43,789 nt of DNA from contig NZ_JAMXQS010000012.1 in assembly GCF_024053505.1 (NCBI RefSeq), positions 1 through 43,789 on the forward strand, written 5' to 3'. Below the pieces are notes generated by a model. That model did not search any database. It was not told the DNA's origin and worked only from the letters and a program-made list of their open reading frames with translations. Both the position numbers and the translations under genes were made by a program. Positions 40,560-43,789 of the stretch are shown piece by piece. Positions within the stretch are counted from its first letter, which is position 1; every line of letters begins with the position of its first letter. This DNA comes from Mesorhizobium liriopis (GTDB lineage Bacteria > Pseudomonadota > Alphaproteobacteria > Rhizobiales > Rhizobiaceae).

Positions 40560-41903
40560 TCAACCCTCGTCGAGGTCGGCCTGCCACTGCGTCTTGATTT
40601 GCTCCATGGCAGCGTCGATCGTGGTCTGGCCGCTCCACACGCCTTCAAGCGTCTTGGCCAGGAAGTTGCCGCCCGAGTAGATTGTAAAGTTGGGTCCGTT
40701 GACGACGGGGATTTCCCCGATGGTGGCGATGCTCATACCGTCGACGAAAGCACCGCGCTTGTCCCACGGACTGCCTGATGTCTTGTAGTCCGGGCGCTCC
40801 AAGATCGATTTGCGAGGCGAGGCGCCGCGGCCAACTGTCGTCCACAGGAAACTGTTGTCCGATAGCCACTTAACTGCCTGCATGGTCGCTTCGTGCCGAC
40901 CCGTGTCGGCCTGTTTGTAGAACTCTAGGCCGCCTTCCTCGAAGTAGGTCGCGTGCTTCTTGTCGCCAATCTTGGGGAACAGCGTGGTCTGGAAGGGTAG
41001 GTTCTGGCCGATGTAGCCGGCTATCGTCCACGGTCCGGTCCAGAAGATCGAACCCTGTCCGGTGCCGAACGCCTTGTAGCGATCGGTGACATCGCGTGTC
41101 GAAACCTTCTCCTTGTCGAAAAGGTCGAGCACCCACTGCATAGCGGCCTTGCCAGCCTCAGGATTGACGCAGGCCGTCTTCAGGTCATCGCTAGCACGCT
41201 GGAAGCCCATCTGCTCGGCGACGATGCCCCATGTGACGGTCGGCTGTACGCCCGACCCAGTCATCATGATGCCCGAGCGCGTGACCTTGTCGCCTTCGCG
41301 CTTGGTCATGGCACGCGCCCATTCCATTAGAGTGGCGCCGTCCGCTGGCGGCTTGCCGATGTCTAGGCCGGCCTCCTTAACGTGATCGGTGTTGATCTCA
41401 GGCTGGAGGCTCATGAGATCCATCGGGATCATGAAGATCTTGTTGTCGTATTTTGGGTAACGCGCCGCCGTGATGGAACTCTCGCTAAAGTCTGCGAGAT
41501 CAAGCCCGGACGACTGGATCAAGTCGTCAAGCGGAATGATGACTTCGTCGCGCGCCAGCTGAGCGCTCTTGCCCGCGGTACCCCAGCCGAAGTCCGGGGC
41601 CTTGCCGGTGGCAGAGGCTGCCAGAACCTTGGTGACGTACTGCTCTTCAGGCACAACCTCCATGCGTATCTGGACGCCCTTGTCCTTGTGCGCATCGTTG
41701 AAGTTAGAGATCATCTTCGCCCAGACTTCGCCATCGGACGCTGACAGCCAGCTCCAGTGTACGATCTCCAGTGGGTCCGCGGCCGAGGCCCGCCCAGTCC
41801 AAAAATATGGGACAGCGAGGGCGGCGCCGGTTGCGGCGGCCGATTTCAGCATCGTGCGTCGGTTAACCGGCGGCGCAGAATTTCCAAGCAGTTTCATCAC
41901 CAT
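40560..41903 (-). CDS. Periplasmic carbohydrate-binding protein (extracellular solute-binding family 1)
   Basis: The product has 447 residues from the ATG at 41903, which has a GGGAGA ribosome site; the 54-codon upstream frame is unsupported. The N-terminus has a Tat-type signal (VNRRTMLKSAAATGAALAVP) with likely cleavage after RASA. The rest is a family 1 (MalE/UgpB-like) binding protein: PLEIVHWSWLSASDGEVWAK, SATGKAPDFGWGTAGKSAQL, FGTGQGSIFWTGPWTIAGYI. Tat export suggests folding in the cytosol before secretion. It is the first gene of the eleven-gene operon and defines what enters it; ligand unknown. Confidence 0.88.
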   Translation of the reverse strand: MVMKLLGNSAPPVNRRTMLKSAAATGAALAVPYFWTGRASAADPLEIVHWSWLSASDGEVWAKMISNFNDAHKDKGVQIRMEVVPEEQYVTKVLAASATGKAPDFGWGTAGKSAQLARDEVIIPLDDLIQSSGLDLADFSESSITAARYPKYDNKIFMIPMDLMSLQPEINTDHVKEAGLDIGKPPADGATLMEWARAMTKREGDKVTRSGIMMTGSGVQPTVTWGIVAEQMGFQRASDDLKTACVNPEAGKAAMQWVLDLFDKEKVSTRDVTDRYKAFGTGQGSIFWTGPWTIAGYIGQNLPFQTTLFPKIGDKKHATYFEEGGLEFYKQADTGRHEATMQAVKWLSDNSFLWTTVGRGASPRKSILERPDYKTSGSPWDKRGAFVDGMSIATIGEIPVVNGPNFTIYSGGNFLAKTLEGVWSGQTTIDAAMEQIKTQWQADLDEG

Positions 41904-42089
41904 AGCAATCTCCCATTGGTCACCGCCATGCGCCGACCATCTCTGTTCGAGCTGTTTTTGATTATGCTGCGGGCCGTGGTGACCACCTCGGCTCTGACGC
42001 ATTGTTCCCCAAATACCTTGGCAATTATTGACTTGAAGCGGCAGATTTTTATCATGCAGCGTCAAGCTTAATTTATTTGAAGACTTGCT
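41904..42089. promoter_or_regulatory. Divergent control region of the eleven-gene operon and its AraC-type regulator
   Basis: The 186-bp gap between two divergent start codons must hold both promoters. It contains an 8-bp inverted repeat, TGGTCACC (41917-41924) and GGTGACCA (41978-41985), separated by 53 bp, and an AT-rich segment near 42000-42085 with TTGACTTGAA. The repeat is a candidate regulator site or leader structure. Site identity is inferred. Confidence 0.4.
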
Positions 42090-43121
42090 ATGACGGCTGC
42101 TCCGGTTTCAAATCACCTCGATAGCCGCCAGCCCCGCTTCGGATTCTTGCTCCAGCCCGAATTTCCGATGAACGCGCTGATCGTGGCAACTGAGGCCTTG
42201 CGCATCGCCAATCAGAATAGTGGTCGCACGATCTTCGAATGGCAGATGATCTCGGATGCCGCGCGGCCGGTGCGCGCAAGCAACGGCATGTGGGTTCCAG
42301 CCGACTACGGGCTTGCCGATTTTCGCCGCTGCGATGTCTTGGTTGTATTGGAAGGCAACTTGCCTACCCAGAATGTGTCGCCGGCGATCCGGGGTGCGCT
42401 ACGCAACGCGTTCCGCCATGGCTCAATGATTGTTGGCGTTGATACCGGCGCCTTCGCCATTGCAGCCGCCGGGCTGATGGGCAATCGCGAGGCGGTGGTC
42501 CATTGGGAGGCGGTGCCTGCCTACATGGAGCACTTTCCAGGCGCGCGCACCTGCAGTCAGATTTTCTCCATCGAAGGGCAACTCGCATTCTGCGCCGGTG
42601 GTGTGGCTACCCTCGATCTCGTGCTAGCGTTAATCGGCAGGCTCGCCGGCCAGGCTTTGGCGCGCGAGGTCGCCAATGCGCTTGTCCACACGCCGCGCGA
42701 AGACATCCATCCGCAGAGATTGGATGACGGGCACGATGAACGCGACCACCAGTCGCTGTCGCAGCGGACCGTCTCTTTGATGGAGAGCAATCTCGACTTT
42801 CCGCTGTCGTCTTCCGAGATTGCCGCGATCCTCTCTATCTCGGTCCGCACACTCGAACGCTGCTGCGTCCGCGAGTTCAATCAGTCACCCGGTCAGCTCT
42901 ATTTGCGCCTTCGGCTTCAGGCAGCGCGCAACTTGCTATTCTACGAGGAAAGCCCAATCCAAGCGGTTGCCGTCGCCTGTGGCTTTTCCTACCCGTCAGT
43001 CTTTTCACGCGCCTTCACCGCCCAGTTCGGACAATCACCGCGCGCATTCCGAAAAGCTCTACGACAGCGCCAACGTGCTATTCGCCCGGAAATCGTCCGC
43101 ATGTCGGACGGCCAGATCTGA
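42090..43121 (+). CDS. GATase1-like/AraC-family transcriptional regulator (FtrA/CdhR type)
   Basis: The product has 343 residues. Residues 15-200 are a DJ-1/PfpI (GATase1) effector domain (FGFLLQPEFPMNALIVATEA, DVLVVLEGN, HGSMIVGVDTGAFAIAAAG, FCAGGVATLDLVLALIG). Residues about 230-330 carry two AraC helix-turn-helix units (LSSSEIAAILSISVRTLERC and PIQAVAVACGFSYPSVFSRA). The position that is Cys in active GATase proteins is D118 here, as expected for a sensory rather than catalytic domain. Related regulators sense choline, carnitine or amino acid derivatives. It is divergent from the catabolic operon and probably activates it when the substrate is present. Confidence 0.87.
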   Translation: MTAAPVSNHLDSRQPRFGFLLQPEFPMNALIVATEALRIANQNSGRTIFEWQMISDAARPVRASNGMWVPADYGLADFRRCDVLVVLEGNLPTQNVSPAIRGALRNAFRHGSMIVGVDTGAFAIAAAGLMGNREAVVHWEAVPAYMEHFPGARTCSQIFSIEGQLAFCAGGVATLDLVLALIGRLAGQALAREVANALVHTPREDIHPQRLDDGHDERDHQSLSQRTVSLMESNLDFPLSSSEIAAILSISVRTLERCCVREFNQSPGQLYLRLRLQAARNLLFYEESPIQAVAVACGFSYPSVFSRAFTAQFGQSPRAFRKALRQRQRAIRPEIVRMSDGQI

Positions 43122-43593
43122 AGGTAACCCTTGGGCGGCCCAATGCCCGATCGAAAGATGTCCGCGTCATGCGAGTATCTTAAGGGCCGATCGCTGATCA
43201 GGGTAGAAATTGGCTGGCTCTGCGTATGGCCCTATGGGCGACATAGGTTACGGCGAGGCAATGCATGTGATCGTGGCTTCGCTTGGCGGCATGCTGCTCG
43301 AACGACCGCCTGCTACCGAGGAGGCAGTCGATCACATCGCGTTCCTAGCTTTGATCAGAGCGTCGTCCACAGCCTCACAGCTAAATGCCATACTCAACTT
43401 CTGTGATCGCAGCACACTCTTGCAAAAGTGCCAGAGTTCATCGGTGCGGCCGGTGGAATCGTTGCTTGCCCACCTCCCCGCTTTGCACACAGTGCAGACG
43501 TCAGTCGTGCGCTCGGGATGAGCTGGACGCAGTAGGCCTAGCTATATTGCATCTGGTGGCCCGCCTCGGCGGTATAGCTGGCGGTCCCACCGC
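43122..43593. other. Stretch without a convincing gene
   Basis: The only open frame of note is 43234-43521 (+), 95 residues, starting MGDIGYGEAMHVIVASLGGM. It has no clear ribosome site and no recognised family, and I rate it about 0.2. No repeats or strong hairpins were seen. Confidence 0.4.
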
Positions 43594-43788
43594 TCATGCG
43601 GGGTTGTCCTGCTGGGCGGTGCGGACAGTGCTAGCATTGGCAGCCAGCGTCACGCCCCGGGCAGCGGCAACAGCGGCAAAGGTCAGCGCTTCTCCATCTG
43701 CCTTGCCCTCTAGCCTCGCCTCCTGTCCTGTGAACGCCTGCCAGCGTTGGATGGCGACATCCACATAAGCGGGGCTGAGCTCGATGGC
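43594..43788 (-). CDS. C-terminal end of a phage-type DNA methyltransferase (partial, enters from right edge)
   Basis: The last 64 codons of a minus-strand gene end in TGA at 43594-43596. The opening peptide AIELSPAYVDVAIQRWQAFT followed by GQEARLEG matches the C-terminal part of ParB-methylase fusion proteins, where an E-L/I-x-P-x-Y-x-D/C-V-x-x-x-R-W-Q-x-x-T-G segment closes the methylase domain. The rest of the gene lies beyond the window. It is in the same orientation as the N-terminal fragment at 1-276. The stop overlaps a short ATG frame (19 codons) that does not look like a gene. Confidence 0.75.
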   Translation of the reverse strand, partial: AIELSPAYVDVAIQRWQAFTGQEARLEGKADGEALTFAAVAAARGVTLAANASTVRTAQQDNPA

Positions 43789-43789
43789 G

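Noticed and set aside
29006-41903. Annotation as a sialic acid (nan) operon
   Set aside because: The propellers lack the FRIP motif and no NanE, NanK, NagA or NagB gene is present; the DHDPS-family gene alone does not define NanA.
1-43789. Window as a complete circular plasmid or phage
   Set aside because: Joining the two edges is out of frame in the methylase gene and lacks its catalytic middle; no replication, structural phage or partition genes other than the ParB-like domain are present.

Overview
The window looks like accessory DNA of a GC-rich alphaproteobacterium. The order Hyphomicrobiales (rhizobia and relatives) is the best guess, from the density of ABC importers for sugars and amino-acid-like solutes, the LacI/LysR/FtrA-type regulators, and the style of the autotransporters. 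This taxonomic call is inference; there is no rRNA or housekeeping gene here. I saw no tRNA, CRISPR array, integrase or intact transposase.

Layout. (1) At 1-276 (-) is the start of a phage-type ParB/DNA-methyltransferase gene running off the left edge; at 43594-43788 (-) is the tail of such a gene entering from the right edge. (2) 544-7365: a YtfQ/YtfR/YtfT/YjfF-type furanose importer (binding protein, double ATPase, two permeases) ending in a phytanoyl-CoA-dioxygenase-like enzyme. It is divergent from a LacI-family regulator with a palindromic operator candidate. (3) 7366-8971: decayed DNA with the tail of a GntR/FCD regulator, and an unusual SDR enzyme. (4) 9026-16712: a LysR regulator divergent from a polar-amino-acid-type ABC importer and three enzymes: an HpcH/HpaI aldolase, a GlcD-like D-2-hydroxyacid dehydrogenase and an LldD-like L-2-hydroxyacid oxidase. 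(5) 16713-19999: gene-poor DNA with a broken mini-gene, a small membrane protein with its own terminator, a Stealth-type polysaccharide phosphotransferase, two tandem 57-residue paralogues and a strong double hairpin. (6) 20001-28652: two type Va autotransporters, a small four-cysteine protein, two tandem GNAT acetyltransferases and small coupled genes, all on the minus strand. (7) 29006-41903: an eleven-gene, tightly overlapping catabolic operon. Its order is binding protein, two permeases, aldehyde dehydrogenase, two cytosolic BNR/Asp-box propeller proteins, ATPase, DHDPS-family lyase, aldehyde dehydrogenase, D-2-hydroxyacid dehydrogenase and enolase-superfamily dehydratase. A GATase1-AraC regulator is divergent from it.

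How the genes work together. Regions 2, 4 and 7 are three separate import-and-degrade cassettes, each with a divergent regulator. Region 7 has the enzyme classes of a non-phosphorylative sugar-acid route (dehydration, retro-aldol or dehydration, aldehyde oxidation) joined to a pair of intracellular propeller hydrolase/lyase candidates. Region 4 fits oxidation of both stereoisomers of a 2-hydroxy acid followed by aldol cleavage. The exact substrates cannot be read from sequence. These two cassettes and the twin 57-residue proteins are the best candidates for undescribed biology.
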